Below, one piece after another: positions 42,997 to 52,873 of a stretch of 64,000 nucleotides of DNA. Origin of the DNA: Chitinophagales bacterium (GTDB lineage Bacteria; Bacteroidota; Bacteroidia; Chitinophagales; Saprospiraceae); assembly GCA_013298955.1 (NCBI GenBank), contig JAAFJT010000001.1, positions 1 to 64,000 of the forward strand. The letters run 5' to 3'. The notes beneath the pieces are model-generated. The model saw only the letters and a program-made list of their open reading frames with translations, had not been told where the DNA came from and made no database searches. Every line of letters starts with the position of its first letter. Position 1 is the first letter of the stretch. Position numbers and translations under genes: made by a program.

Positions 42997-45900
42997 ATGA
43001 GAAGATATTACTTATGCTTGTTGTCTCTTGGCGTATTGCTGAGTCGGGGGGCGGCACAAACGGATGTTTTGATGCGCACGGATACGGTGCGCACTTGTTT
43101 TGCCAAATTTATGGATTCGGGCGGACTTAATGGCGCGTATGCTGCCAATGAAAACCATACGATAGTGCTTTGCCCGCCTGCGGGACAAAATCCAGATTCT
43201 AATCGACTTTCGATTTCCTTCAATAGTATTGATTTGGGAGTGGGCGATATGCTTTGTTTTTTTGATGGGATTGGCACGAATGCGCCTTCTTTGGGCTGTT
43301 TTTCCAATTTCACAGGGTCTTTGCGCCAAGTGATTCGGGCAACCGCGCCCAATACATCGGGTTGTATTACCGCTACGTTTAATAGCAATGCTACGGAACA
43401 AAAAACGGGTTGGGATGCGAATATCATTTGCGATTACGCTTGTCAGACGTTTTTGGCAAAAATTGATTATTCATCGCGCCCGATTGTGCCTGTGGATACG
43501 GGTTGGATAGATTTGTGTATCAATGAACCGTTAGTTTTACGCGCCAAAGGGGTGTATTCTCAAAATGACCAGCCGCGCCATCAATCGGATTCGACGACGG
43601 AGTTTGTTTGGAACTTTGGAGACGGGCGCGTTACGACCGTGAGTCAATCGGTGGAACGCAGTTTTCCCAAACCAGGTGGTTACATTTTACAATTGCAACT
43701 GACGGATACGGCTACCAAATGTAAAAATATCAATTTTATCAATCAACGGATACGCGTTTCGCCCAAACCGAAGTTTCAATTGGCGAATATTCCTGCTCAG
43801 GTTTGCGCGAATACGCCTGTGCGTTTAAATTCGGTGGTGAATGCTCAAAACAACTCGTATAATGTGGGTGTACAAGCGGGTTCGGATAGTTTTCCAGTGG
43901 GGCGGCAGCGTTCCGACTCTTTAGCTTTGCCCGATGGAAATGGGCGCGAATACCGAACTACGTTGCGATTTAATGATTTCTCACCAGGGCAAAGTTTGAC
44001 GAATATCAATGATTTATTGGGCATTTGTGTCAATATGGAGCATTCATGGGCGCGAGACCTTGAAATTTCGATTCTCTGCCCCAATGGACAGCGTTCTATT
44101 TTGCATAATTTCACCACAGCGAGTGGGAATGAATGGTATTTGGGTCAACCCAATGATGGGGACAATTCGTTAACGCCCATCCCTGGACGGGGTTTCGATT
44201 ACTGTTGGACACCGACTGCGCCCCAAACTTGGCGGGATTACATGACGGCAAATCCTGCTGCGGTCGCGCCGCGCACGATTCCAGCAGGCAATTACGCGGC
44301 GGCTCAACCCTTGACCAATTTAGTAGGTTGCCCGATGAATGGGGATTGGTCTTTGGCAGTGCGCGACCTTTGGGCGGGCGATAATGGTTTTATTTTCTCT
44401 TGGCGGATTGATTTCAATCGCCGTTTATACCCTGCGATTGAGACGTTTTCACCGCAAATCGTGCAACATTATTGGACGGATAATCCATTTATCACGCAAA
44501 ATAACCGAGATTCGATTGTCGCCATTCCACGCAATGCAGGAACGGCAAGTTTCACGTATCGGATTGTGGATGATTTCACTTGTACCCATGATACGGCGGT
44601 GAATATCAAAGTTTTGCCTTTTACGAGTCCCAATTGTTTTAGTTGTGACCCGCATTTCAACGATATGCGCGATACAGCGATTTGTGCGAGTAGTTCCGCA
44701 AGGTTGGGTAAAACGTTACAAGATAGTCTAAATCAAAGTATTACATTTGAGTCTTTTCCCTATAAGGTATTGAGTAGTTTGACGAATCCACTGTCGAATC
44801 CTATAATTTCCTCCGTGAATGTGAATAGCATCAAACCGTTGACGATTACAGACGTTTATACCCAAGTGGATTCCGTTTGTGTGGATTTAAATACGCGGTT
44901 TCCTGCGGATATGGTTTTCAAACTCAAAGTACCGGGTATTGCTTCTACGTTGTTATTGACCAATTCGCCCGCGATTAGTTCGGGGCGGAGTTTGCGGGTT
45001 TGTTTCAGTCCGAATGGGGTGGCTCCATTGGGTTCTGCAACGCCTGCGCCGCCGATTGGCACGCCCTATACAGGAGTCTATCAAATCCAAGGCGGCAGAA
45101 CGGCTTGGGCTGCCTTGAACGGTGCAACCGTCAATGGCGATTGGCAATTGCAAACGGCAGATGTCAGTGGAGGCAATTTAGATACCCTTTTGCGTTGGAC
45201 GATTACGTTGAAAAATCAGAATAAGGTCAAATATACATGGACTCCTGCCACAGGACTTTCGTGTACGGATTGCCCCAATCCAGTGGCAACGCCGACCGTC
45301 AATACTCGATATATTGTAAGTACGATAGATAGTTTTAGGTGTCCCCATAAAGATACGGTGAATGTTGCGGTGACGCGCCAAACGGCTGCGCCCTTGGTAT
45401 TGACGGATAGTATGGGCAATGGCTCTATTGTTTTTACTTGGAATGTCATCGCTGGAGCAACTAATTATGAGGTCAATGTGAATAATACAGGCTGGGTCGC
45501 AGCGAGTCGCCCGCTTACACCTGCACATCAAGTGTCGGGTTTGCGGACGGATGATGTGGTAAATATCCAAGTTCGCGCAGTGGTGTCACCTGCGAATCCT
45601 TGTGGGGCGGCGATTGCGGTAGCGCGACAGGTTTATGGAGTGGCTTGTTTGTTCGATTTGCGATATGATAGTACGCAAACCCAGCCGATTACGTGTTATG
45701 GTGGCGGCACGCGGATTAATCTTTCGTCTTATAATGCCGCACAACCCACCACTTATTCGATAGATGGGATTACTTCTGGAACACAAAATCCGATTTTTTC
45801 GGATATTCGAGCAGGGTATCACCGAGCGATTGGGGTGGATAATGATGGCTGTGCCGATACGCTTTATTTCTTTTTACCACAACCGTTGCCGATTCGGGAC

Positions 45901-48900
45901 TCTTTCCGCATCGATTCCGTGAAATGTCGCGGGACGAATACGGGGACGATTACCACTTTGGTCAGTGGTGGAACGGGTACGATGCGTTATAATTGGAATT
46001 TGAGTCCGCGCACGACTCCAAGTTTGGATTCCTTGCGGGCAGGGACGTATTTGGTGACGATTACCGACCAAAAGAATTGTACGAAAACAGATACAGCGCG
46101 TCTTTACGAACCCGATTCGTTGTTGACAACGATGTTCCGCGATTCGGTGCGTTGCGCAAGCGGCAATTCGGGACGCGCTTGGGCGAAAACACGCGGTGGA
46201 GTGGCTCCTTATTTCTATGTTTGGGACAATGCGCCAACCGCTTCTATAATCGATACGGCGTACCAATTGCTTTCCAAAATGTATCATGTGACGGTGACGG
46301 ATAATAAGAATTGTACTAAAATCGATTCGGTTTTCATTCCAGAGCCTGATACCTTACAATTGCGACTCACGACCGTTGAAGCGACTTGTTTTGGGGCGGC
46401 AACAGGTTCGGCGCGGGTGAATACGATAGGTGGTTCTGCCCCTTTCCAGATTCGATGGAGTAATAATGATGTCGGTGCAGTGGCAAGTGCCTTGCGTGCA
46501 GGACGTTATGGCGTGACCGTGACTGATAGGCAAGGTTGTATGGAAAATACGGATATTGATATTACACAACGTCCAAAATTGAATGTTGCCATAATTGCTT
46601 CAAAACCAACTTGTTATGGTATGAGTACGGGCATCTTACAGGCGAAAGTAACAGGTGGAACGGGTTATTCCAATCAATTGACTTATACTTGGAATGGGAC
46701 GATTTTTGATTCGATGGCGCGCAATATGCGGGCAGGTGTGCATCAAGTGATTGTTCAAGATTTAAATTTATGTCGGGATACGCAACGGATTACGCTGACG
46801 CAACCCGATTCGATAAAATTTGATAGTTTAAAAACAACGCCAACCGCATGTAGTTCTACGGCAACTGGTACGGCGCGAGTGGTGGTTTCGGGCGGTTCGG
46901 GCGGAACGTATCAATACGCTTGGACGTATTTGAATGCACCGATTGGTGCTGTTTCGTCGATTAATAATTTGCGTTCTGGAACGTATTATTTAACGGTTCG
47001 AGATTCCAATAGTTGTCAGCGCAAAGACAGTATCAATGTCGGACAATCGCAACCATTGATTATTGATTCCATTATTACGACGGAAGTACGTTGTTTTGGA
47101 GAGGCAAGTGGCAAAGCGAGAGCCATTGTGCATGGCGGCACCGCAGGGGTGAATGGTTACATTTATCGTTGGAGCGACCCTTTATCTCAAACATTGGACA
47201 CCGCCGTTGCATTACGGGCGGGCAATTACACCTTGACGGTAACGGATGTCAATGGTTGTTCAACGATTCGGACAGCAATGGTTTTAGAACCCAATGCATT
47301 GGTAGCAACAGGTAATGCCGTTCCAGTCAATTGTCGGAATGGGGCAGATGGACGCGCTTATCCGATTGTGACAGGTGGAACGCGCATCAGTGGTTTGGGT
47401 TTATCGTACCGTTTTGCATGGTCTCATGCGGCGGCAGTGACGGATTCGATAGCAGGCAATTTGCGGGCAGGAGGTTATCAAGTTTCGGTCATCGATGCTA
47501 AAAATTGCGTTGCAACGGCAAGCATGACGGTTACACAACCTGCTACTTCGGTTACATCGACCTTAGTGCAAACGGCAAAAGGTTGTCATCGCGCCTTTAC
47601 GGGCGAAGCGAAGGCGACTCCACAAGGTGGTTCTCCGGGTTATAATTATCGTTGGAGCAATGGCGCGATAACGCAAACTGCACCCGGATTTGCCGCAGGT
47701 TGGCAATACGTGACCGTAACGGATGCAAAAGGTTGTTCAAATATAGATTCTATTAATATACAATCGCTTGATTCCATACGGATTTATCTATCATCAGTGC
47801 ATCCAAAATGTTTTGGAGTGGATAATGGGCGCATCCGCATTGATTCGGTTCGCGGCGGCGGCGGCAATGGTTTGGCAGCAGCGTACAATTATCAATGGAA
47901 TACGATTCCTGTACAAATTTCCAGTACGGCAGCAGGTTTAGGCGGTCGGAGTTACACGGTAACGGTAACGGATGCGTTGAATTGTGCATCCACAGGCACG
48001 GCAGAATTGGTGACACCAAGCAAAATTCAATTGAATACAGAAGTCAAAAATGCTTCTTGTTTTGGCTTTGCCAATGGAACGGCAACCGTTTTAGCCACTG
48101 GCAGCATCAACCAATTTACGTATAAATGGGATTCGGCAGCAGTCGGACAGACGACGCAGCGAGCGTTGAATTTGAAAGCAGGCAATTACACGGTGACGGT
48201 GACGGATACCGCAGGTTGCACAGGCGCGACGACTTTGCTGATTACACAACCTTCCGCTTTGCGCATTAACAATACGCGCATCACGCCGAACAGATGTGTG
48301 GGCGATTTGGAAGGCGGCATTCAATTACAAATAATTGGCGGAACGCCCAAATACAGCCTAAAATGGTCTAATGGAGATTCATCTGCCACCATTTCACGGC
48401 TTCGAGCGGGTACTTATACGATAAGTATTGATGATTTAAATGGTTGTAAATTAACTGATTCGGTGGTTTTGCGGCAGCCGAATGGGATTACGGCGCAAGT
48501 TATCCCGAAAGCCGTTAAATGTTATGGCAGTTTAGATGGCAGCATTACGATGAATGCTTCTGGAGGCACACCGCCGTATAAATACAGTACCGATGATGTG
48601 ATTTACAACGGGATTAATCAATTAGTGGGTTTGAAAGCGGGCGACCATCCTATTTTCATTTTGGATAACAATAATTGTAAATGGTTTGACCGTGTGACGG
48701 TTCCAACTCCTGCCAAATTAACGGTTGATGCGGGTCAAGACCGAACCATTCAACTGGGCGATAGTACGCGGTTATCGGCAGACATTCAAAATGCACGCGG
48801 TCGAGTGACTTTCACTTGGAAAGCACCGTATGACAGCACTTTATCGTGTAAAACCTGTCCTGCGCCGATGTCAAAACCGTTGTTTACGATTCAATACGAG

Positions 48901-49257
48901 GTAACAGCACGAGATTCGGCAGGTTGTTTGGCAACCGATGACTTGAAAGTGAGCGTTGAAAAACCGCGTTTGGTGGTGATTCCAACAGGGTTTTCGCCGA
49001 ATGACGATAATGTCAACGATATTTTATACGTACACGGGCGCGAAGGCGTGAAAATCAAGGTGTTTAAAATCTATGACCGCTGGGGCGAAATGGTCTTTGC
49101 GGCAACGGATTTCAAACCAAATGACCCTGCTTTTGGTTGGGACGGCAAGTTTCATGGCGACCCGATGAATACAGGTATTTTCGTGTGGTACATCGAAGTA
49201 CAGTATTTGGACGGCGCGACAGATGCGTTTAAAGGCAATTGCACACTTTTGAGATAG
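42997..49257 (+). CDS. Giant SprB-repeat adhesin with type B T9SS sorting domain
   Basis: A protein of 2086 residues from ATG 42997; an ATG four codons upstream is also possible. Signal peptide to about residue 21 (SRGAAQ). Then: a CUB-like domain (about 30-155), a PKD domain near 190-255 (FVWNFGDGRVTT), two P-domains like those of proprotein convertases (about 325-480 and 608-740), a fibronectin III-like domain (about 798-880), and thirteen SprB repeats (about 898-1907; pattern C-G-TG-GG-Y-W..LRAG-Y-VTVTD..C). A PKD-like domain (1908-1987) and the gliding-associated type B sorting domain (VIPTGFSPNDDNVNDIL...) follow. SprB in Flavobacterium is the mobile surface adhesin of gliding. A PorP/SprF-like gene follows, its usual partner. 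Confidence 0.93.
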   Translation: MRRYYLCLLSLGVLLSRGAAQTDVLMRTDTVRTCFAKFMDSGGLNGAYAANENHTIVLCPPAGQNPDSNRLSISFNSIDLGVGDMLCFFDGIGTNAPSLGCFSNFTGSLRQVIRATAPNTSGCITATFNSNATEQKTGWDANIICDYACQTFLAKIDYSSRPIVPVDTGWIDLCINEPLVLRAKGVYSQNDQPRHQSDSTTEFVWNFGDGRVTTVSQSVERSFPKPGGYILQLQLTDTATKCKNINFINQRIRVSPKPKFQLANIPAQVCANTPVRLNSVVNAQNNSYNVGVQAGSDSFPVGRQRSDSLALPDGNGREYRTTLRFNDFSPGQSLTNINDLLGICVNMEHSWARDLEISILCPNGQRSILHNFTTASGNEWYLGQPNDGDNSLTPIPGRGFDYCWTPTAPQTWRDYMTANPAAVAPRTIPAGNYAAAQPLTNLVGCPMNGDWSLAVRDLWAGDNGFIFSWRIDFNRRLYPAIETFSPQIVQHYWTDNPFITQNNRDSIVAIPRNAGTASFTYRIVDDFTCTHDTAVNIKVLPFTSPNCFSCDPHFNDMRDTAICASSSARLGKTLQDSLNQSITFESFPYKVLSSLTNPLSNPIISSVNVNSIKPLTITDVYTQVDSVCVDLNTRFPADMVFKLKVPGIASTLLLTNSPAISSGRSLRVCFSPNGVAPLGSATPAPPIGTPYTGVYQIQGGRTAWAALNGATVNGDWQLQTADVSGGNLDTLLRWTITLKNQNKVKYTWTPATGLSCTDCPNPVATPTVNTRYIVSTIDSFRCPHKDTVNVAVTRQTAAPLVLTDSMGNGSIVFTWNVIAGATNYEVNVNNTGWVAASRPLTPAHQVSGLRTDDVVNIQVRAVVSPANPCGAAIAVARQVYGVACLFDLRYDSTQTQPITCYGGGTRINLSSYNAAQPTTYSIDGITSGTQNPIFSDIRAGYHRAIGVDNDGCADTLYFFLPQPLPIRDSFRIDSVKCRGTNTGTITTLVSGGTGTMRYNWNLSPRTTPSLDSLRAGTYLVTITDQKNCTKTDTARLYEPDSLLTTMFRDSVRCASGNSGRAWAKTRGGVAPYFYVWDNAPTASIIDTAYQLLSKMYHVTVTDNKNCTKIDSVFIPEPDTLQLRLTTVEATCFGAATGSARVNTIGGSAPFQIRWSNNDVGAVASALRAGRYGVTVTDRQGCMENTDIDITQRPKLNVAIIASKPTCYGMSTGILQAKVTGGTGYSNQLTYTWNGTIFDSMARNMRAGVHQVIVQDLNLCRDTQRITLTQPDSIKFDSLKTTPTACSSTATGTARVVVSGGSGGTYQYAWTYLNAPIGAVSSINNLRSGTYYLTVRDSNSCQRKDSINVGQSQPLIIDSIITTEVRCFGEASGKARAIVHGGTAGVNGYIYRWSDPLSQTLDTAVALRAGNYTLTVTDVNGCSTIRTAMVLEPNALVATGNAVPVNCRNGADGRAYPIVTGGTRISGLGLSYRFAWSHAAAVTDSIAGNLRAGGYQVSVIDAKNCVATASMTVTQPATSVTSTLVQTAKGCHRAFTGEAKATPQGGSPGYNYRWSNGAITQTAPGFAAGWQYVTVTDAKGCSNIDSINIQSLDSIRIYLSSVHPKCFGVDNGRIRIDSVRGGGGNGLAAAYNYQWNTIPVQISSTAAGLGGRSYTVTVTDALNCASTGTAELVTPSKIQLNTEVKNASCFGFANGTATVLATGSINQFTYKWDSAAVGQTTQRALNLKAGNYTVTVTDTAGCTGATTLLITQPSALRINNTRITPNRCVGDLEGGIQLQIIGGTPKYSLKWSNGDSSATISRLRAGTYTISIDDLNGCKLTDSVVLRQPNGITAQVIPKAVKCYGSLDGSITMNASGGTPPYKYSTDDVIYNGINQLVGLKAGDHPIFILDNNNCKWFDRVTVPTPAKLTVDAGQDRTIQLGDSTRLSADIQNARGRVTFTWKAPYDSTLSCKTCPAPMSKPLFTIQYEVTARDSAGCLATDDLKVSVEKPRLVVIPTGFSPNDDNVNDILYVHGREGVKIKVFKIYDRWGEMVFAATDFKPNDPAFGWDGKFHGDPMNTGIFVWYIEVQYLDGATDAFKGNCTLLR

Positions 49258-49258
49258 T

Positions 49259-49363
49259 TCAACACATAGTTCACATAGGAAGACATAGTTCACATAGATG
49301 CATTTCTAAAAAAGAATGCATCTATGTGAACTATGTCTTCCTATGTGAACTATGTGTTAAAAA
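49259..49363. repeat. Element D, copy 3
   Basis: Inverted repeat with arms AACACATAGTTCACATAGGA and TCCTATGTGAACTATGTGTT plus an inner GATGCATTTCT/AGAATGCATC pair, starting at the adhesin stop codon. Half of it is included in the 127-bp duplication that follows. Confidence 0.92.
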
Positions 49364-49575
49364 AATAAAAAAAAAATGAATCGTTATCTATACCTTTTAA
49401 TTTTCAGCTGCATAGCAGCCCCTGCGATACAAGCTCAAGACCCCATTTCTATGTGAACTATGTCTTCCTATGTGAACTATGTGTTAAAAAAATAAAAAAA
49501 AAATGAATCGTTATCTATACCTTTTAATTTTCAGCTGCATAGCAGCCCCTGCGATACAAGCTCAAGACCCCATTT
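49321..49575. repeat. Second perfect 127-bp tandem duplication
   Basis: Bases 49321-49448 match 49448-49575 with a period of exactly 127. The duplicated unit contains the right half of element D and the first codons of the PorP/SprF-like gene. As with the copy at 3027-3280, the sharp edges and the period point to an unmerged assembly overlap. Confidence 0.95.
49376..49456 (+). pseudogene. Duplicated 5' end of the PorP/SprF-like gene
   Basis: Because of the 127-bp duplication, the first 24 codons of the following gene (MNRYLYLLIFSCIAAPAIQA) appear once more here and then run out of frame to an early stop. It has no independent function; with the duplication removed only one start remains, about 120 bases after the adhesin stop. 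Confidence 0.85.
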
Positions 49576-50597
49576 TATCGCAATATTACGCCGCGCCGCA
49601 ATATTTAAATCCTGCGATGACGGGCGTTTTCAAAGGCATGTGGCGTTTCAATGCCAATTATCGCCAACAATGGACGAATATTTTTGCAGATGTGCCTGTC
49701 CGGACGATTCACGCAGGGGCGGACATGCGTTTCAATGTTATCAACGAAGATTATTTGGCAGTGGGTTTAAACCTTTTGCAAGATGAAATGGGCGGGATTT
49801 CGCGTTTGCAACAAACCAATGGTTCATTGAGCGTTTCGTATATGAAGCAACTTGGCGGACGCAAATATGGCGGCAGCGACCAATATTTGATTGCTGGCGG
49901 TCAATTTGGTGCGGGTCAACACAGCCTCAATTTTGGCAATTTGCTTTTCAATCAACAATATGACAGTATGCGCATTTTGTTGAATGGGCAATTGCCCTCT
50001 GGCGAAACGGAACCGAAAACCAATATTTTCAGTGATTTCAATGCTGGTTTGATGTGGTACGCCGTTTATGACCACAACAAAAGTTTTTATGTTGGCGGCG
50101 CGTTGAACCACTTGACGAAACCCAATGTTTCGTTTTTAGACAACAAAGATGAACGCTTATATCGGCGGTGGACGTTACATGGCGGCGGCGAATTTCCCAT
50201 GAATCGGGAATTGAGTTTGATGCCTTCCATGATGTTCACAAAACAAGGACCTTCTTTTACGACGCAATGGAACGCATTATTCCGATACACCAATCGGGAC
50301 TGGTATGAAGCGGCGATACGGGCAGGGGTCGGTTATCGGATGTCGCGGGGCGCGGGCAGTGGTTTTAAACAAGATGCCAATTTCAAAGCGGTGGCAACTA
50401 CGGCATCCAGTCTTTTGGGCGATGCGTTAATTTTTTCAGCCATGTTGGAAATGGAGCGTTGGAATTTTGGATTCAGTTACGATGTCCACACATCCTCTTT
50501 GACACGCCCGACCAATTATCGCGGTGCATATGAATTATCACTCGTTTATATTCATCCAGCGTACAAACGGGTGCGGACGATTTGCCCGAAATTCTAA
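49503..50597 (+). CDS. PorP/SprF-family T9SS-associated outer membrane protein
   Basis: A protein of 364 residues with a signal peptide (to residue 20, AIQA). The mature start QDPILSQYYAAPQYLNPAMTGVFKGMWRFNANYRQQW is the PorP/SprF hallmark, followed by amphipathic strands of a barrel ending ELSLVYIHPAYKRVRTICPKF. SprF is needed for SprB to reach the Flavobacterium surface; the adhesin gene immediately upstream makes the same partnership very likely here. The natural spacing to the adhesin stop is shorter than shown if the duplication at 49321-49575 is an artefact. Confidence 0.93.
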   Translation: MNRYLYLLIFSCIAAPAIQAQDPILSQYYAAPQYLNPAMTGVFKGMWRFNANYRQQWTNIFADVPVRTIHAGADMRFNVINEDYLAVGLNLLQDEMGGISRLQQTNGSLSVSYMKQLGGRKYGGSDQYLIAGGQFGAGQHSLNFGNLLFNQQYDSMRILLNGQLPSGETEPKTNIFSDFNAGLMWYAVYDHNKSFYVGGALNHLTKPNVSFLDNKDERLYRRWTLHGGGEFPMNRELSLMPSMMFTKQGPSFTTQWNALFRYTNRDWYEAAIRAGVGYRMSRGAGSGFKQDANFKAVATTASSLLGDALIFSAMLEMERWNFGFSYDVHTSSLTRPTNYRGAYELSLVYIHPAYKRVRTICPKF

Positions 50598-50834
50598 CGA
50601 TAACGAATCTTTGACAAATTTTGTGGAACCATATCAGTTTCGGAAAATTTTCAATTTTCTGAAACTTAAGCGACGTAACTTTTTCAAAGTGTAACCCTGC
50701 GTAAAAGGCGTTTCCATTTTGAAAAAACGCGCCGCCTAAGTTTCGGAAAATTAGAGGTGTGAAAAATAAAAAAATAACGTTCTTTTAGTTATTTTTGCCT
50801 CGTTTTTAACCTATTTTTCGGGAAAGCAAACGCA
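50598..50834. repeat. Element E-type palindromes, degraded
   Basis: About 237 bases between genes. It contains AGTTTCGGAAAATTTTCAAT.. with TTTCTGAAACTTAAG (50635-50670) and a half copy TAAGTTTCGGAAAATTAGAG (50735-50754), relatives of the palindromes at 6324 and 6699. A weak -7 box TATTTTTG precedes the WG-repeat gene. Confidence 0.65.
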
Positions 50835-52358
50835 ATGAACCCATTCTTACTCCTTTTTTGGATACTTTGTATCCCAATGCTGATGTGTGCGCAGCCCACT
50901 ACGCGACATTACGCGCCACCACACATGAAGCATCCGTTAGACGATACGTTGACAAAAAACGCGCCGATAGATACCTTCAACTTTAAAGGAGGTGTCAAAA
51001 TCCCTGATTTAAATTGGACGATTCACCCGACCTTGAAATTGGATAACTTATTGATTTTCAAAGATGGATATATTCGCAAAATGTTTCATGGCAAATGGGG
51101 TTTGACTACGAATGCGGGTGCGGAAGTGATTCCTGTCAAATATGATGGGATTGGCACTTTTGAACGCGGGCGTGCTAAAATCCATCAAAATGGGCTTTGT
51201 GGTTTTGTGAATACGGAGGGACAAGAGATTTGTCCGCCGCGTTACGACGAAATTCGGATGGTCGATAGTTCGATTGCAAAAGTCCGACTCCATCGAAAAT
51301 GGGGTTTGATTGCGGTTGGCAACAAAAATATCAAAGAATTGACGCTTTTGCGGTATGATTTCATTGGAAAATATCAAAATGGGTTGTTTGAAGTCCTTTT
51401 GAATGGAAAATGGGGCTTTGTGAGTCGGTTTGGGACGGAATTGGTAAGTCCTGCGTATGAGGCAGTGGGTTCGTTTTGGGAAGGCGTTGCGGGCGTTCAA
51501 CGAAACCATTTGTGGGGATTTGTGAATGCAAAAGGCGAAGAAGTGATTCCGTTGCGGTACAAAGAGGTCAATCACTTTTCGGAAGGGGTTGCCGCCGTCC
51601 TAAAGGCGGATAATAAACGAATTTTTATTAATATGAAAGGCATTGAAATCACGAAATTGTGGTTTAACGATGTTTTGCCTTTGTCGGAAGGATACGCGTC
51701 TGTTCGGATTAAACAAAAATGGGGATTCATTGGTGTTAAAAAAGAATTAGTAAAATGTCAATATGATGCGGTGTTGCCCTTTCAAGGCGGTGTGGCGCGG
51801 GTGATGTTGAATCATCGGTGGGGACTTTTGAACCGACAGGGCAAATTAATCACGCCGATTCAATATCACTGGATTGACACTTTATCAGAAGGCGTAATGC
51901 GTATTGGGTTGAAAGGCAAATGGGGCTACTTGCGCAAAGATGGCGTAGTATTGGTCGCGCCCCAATACGATATGGGGACTTTGATGGTAAATGGAGTGGC
52001 GTATGTCAAAGAAAAAGGCAAAATGGGGGCGATAGATGCGAGTGGAAAAGGGATAGTGCCGTTGAAATATGATGTGGTTCAACCGTTTCGAGATGGTTTG
52101 GCGGCGGTGGAACTCCATGATTTTCATGGTTTTGTGAACAAAAAAGGCGTAGAAGTCGTTCCGTTGAAATACGACGAAGCGGAATCTTTTTCGGATGGTT
52201 TGGCGCGGGTTCGACTCAATTATCAGTTTGGATTTATCAATACGGCGGGCGTGGAAGTGATTCCCTTGCGATTCACAGAGGCAGGCGATTGCGCGAGTGG
52301 CGCGATTCCTGTTTGCATCAATGGTCAATGGGGTATTGTGCGAAAACCTGCGAAGTAG
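50835..52358 (+). CDS. WG-repeat protein
   Basis: A protein of 507 residues with a signal peptide (to about residue 19, MLMCAQ). From about residue 70 it consists of a run of roughly 35-45-residue WG repeats: KWGLTTNAGAEVIPVKYDGI, GLCGFVNTEGQEICPPRYDE, KWGFVSRFGTELVSPAYEAV, LWGFVNAKGEEVIPLRYKEV and so on to the C-terminus, about ten in all. WG (KWG/Leptospira REP) repeats fold into beta-propeller-like domains; their ligands are not known. Probably periplasmic or on the outer membrane. It follows the adhesin/SprF pair on the same strand but has its own intergenic region. Confidence 0.9.
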   Translation: MNPFLLLFWILCIPMLMCAQPTTRHYAPPHMKHPLDDTLTKNAPIDTFNFKGGVKIPDLNWTIHPTLKLDNLLIFKDGYIRKMFHGKWGLTTNAGAEVIPVKYDGIGTFERGRAKIHQNGLCGFVNTEGQEICPPRYDEIRMVDSSIAKVRLHRKWGLIAVGNKNIKELTLLRYDFIGKYQNGLFEVLLNGKWGFVSRFGTELVSPAYEAVGSFWEGVAGVQRNHLWGFVNAKGEEVIPLRYKEVNHFSEGVAAVLKADNKRIFINMKGIEITKLWFNDVLPLSEGYASVRIKQKWGFIGVKKELVKCQYDAVLPFQGGVARVMLNHRWGLLNRQGKLITPIQYHWIDTLSEGVMRIGLKGKWGYLRKDGVVLVAPQYDMGTLMVNGVAYVKEKGKMGAIDASGKGIVPLKYDVVQPFRDGLAAVELHDFHGFVNKKGVEVVPLKYDEAESFSDGLARVRLNYQFGFINTAGVEVIPLRFTEAGDCASGAIPVCINGQWGIVRKPAK

Positions 52359-52387
52359 TTGATAATCAATTTATTAATGCTATATTA

Positions 52388-52771
52388 AAGTCGTCGAGGT
52401 TGTAACCCTATCCATTACCCACAGAATGATTATTGGCATCCAAAAGATTCTACAAAATAAAAAGGTGCGTAGCACCGTAACATTTGTAGAAAAACGATAG
52501 ACAAACCCTATTGAAAGGCGCGTAGCACCGTAACATTTGTAGAAAAACGATAGACAAACCCTATTGAAAGGTGCGTAGCACCGTAACATTTGTAGAAAAA
52601 CGATAGACAAACCCTATTGAAAGGTGCGTAGCACCGTAACATTTGTAGAAAAACGATAGACAAACCCTATTGAAAGGTGCGTAGCACCGTAACATTTGTA
52701 GAAAAGATGCGAATGTTACGGTGCTACGCACCTTTCAATAGGGTTTCTCGAGCGTTTTTCTAGACGACTTT
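52388..52771. repeat. Element A, copy 2, expanded to a 53-bp tandem array
   Basis: Outer arms AAGTCGTCGAGGTTGTAACC..CTATCC (from 52388) and CTAGACGACTT (to 52771) correspond to the ends of copy 1 at 217-503. Inside, a 53-bp unit starting AAAGGTGCGTAGCACCGTAA occurs five times in tandem (starts 52461, 52514, 52567, 52620, 52673), the last followed by one inverted copy. Each unit contains the small palindrome GGTGC-GTA-GCACC. No unique spacers, so not CRISPR. Confidence 0.93.
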
Positions 52772-52791
52772 GGTGTAAAAAAATTTATAAA

Positions 52792-52872
52792 ATGAAAAAT
52801 ATGAACCAATTAATCCAACAATTAGTAAAACGTTCTGTTGCGCAACGAATGGCAGAATCTTTAAATAACTAA
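52792..52872 (+). CDS. Possible 26-residue peptide
   Basis: ATG 52792 opens a frame of 26 residues (MKNMNQLIQQLVKRSVAQRM...SLNN) ending just inside element B. It has an amphipathic helical look and a basic centre. It may be a small gene or only the remains of one; nothing else supports expression. Confidence 0.25.
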   Translation: MKNMNQLIQQLVKRSVAQRMAESLNN

Positions 52873-52873
52873 T

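Noticed and set aside
52461-52705. Regular 53-bp repeats considered as a CRISPR array
   Set aside because: The units are contiguous and identical throughout, with no unique spacers and no cas genes; the same holds for the 26-bp array.
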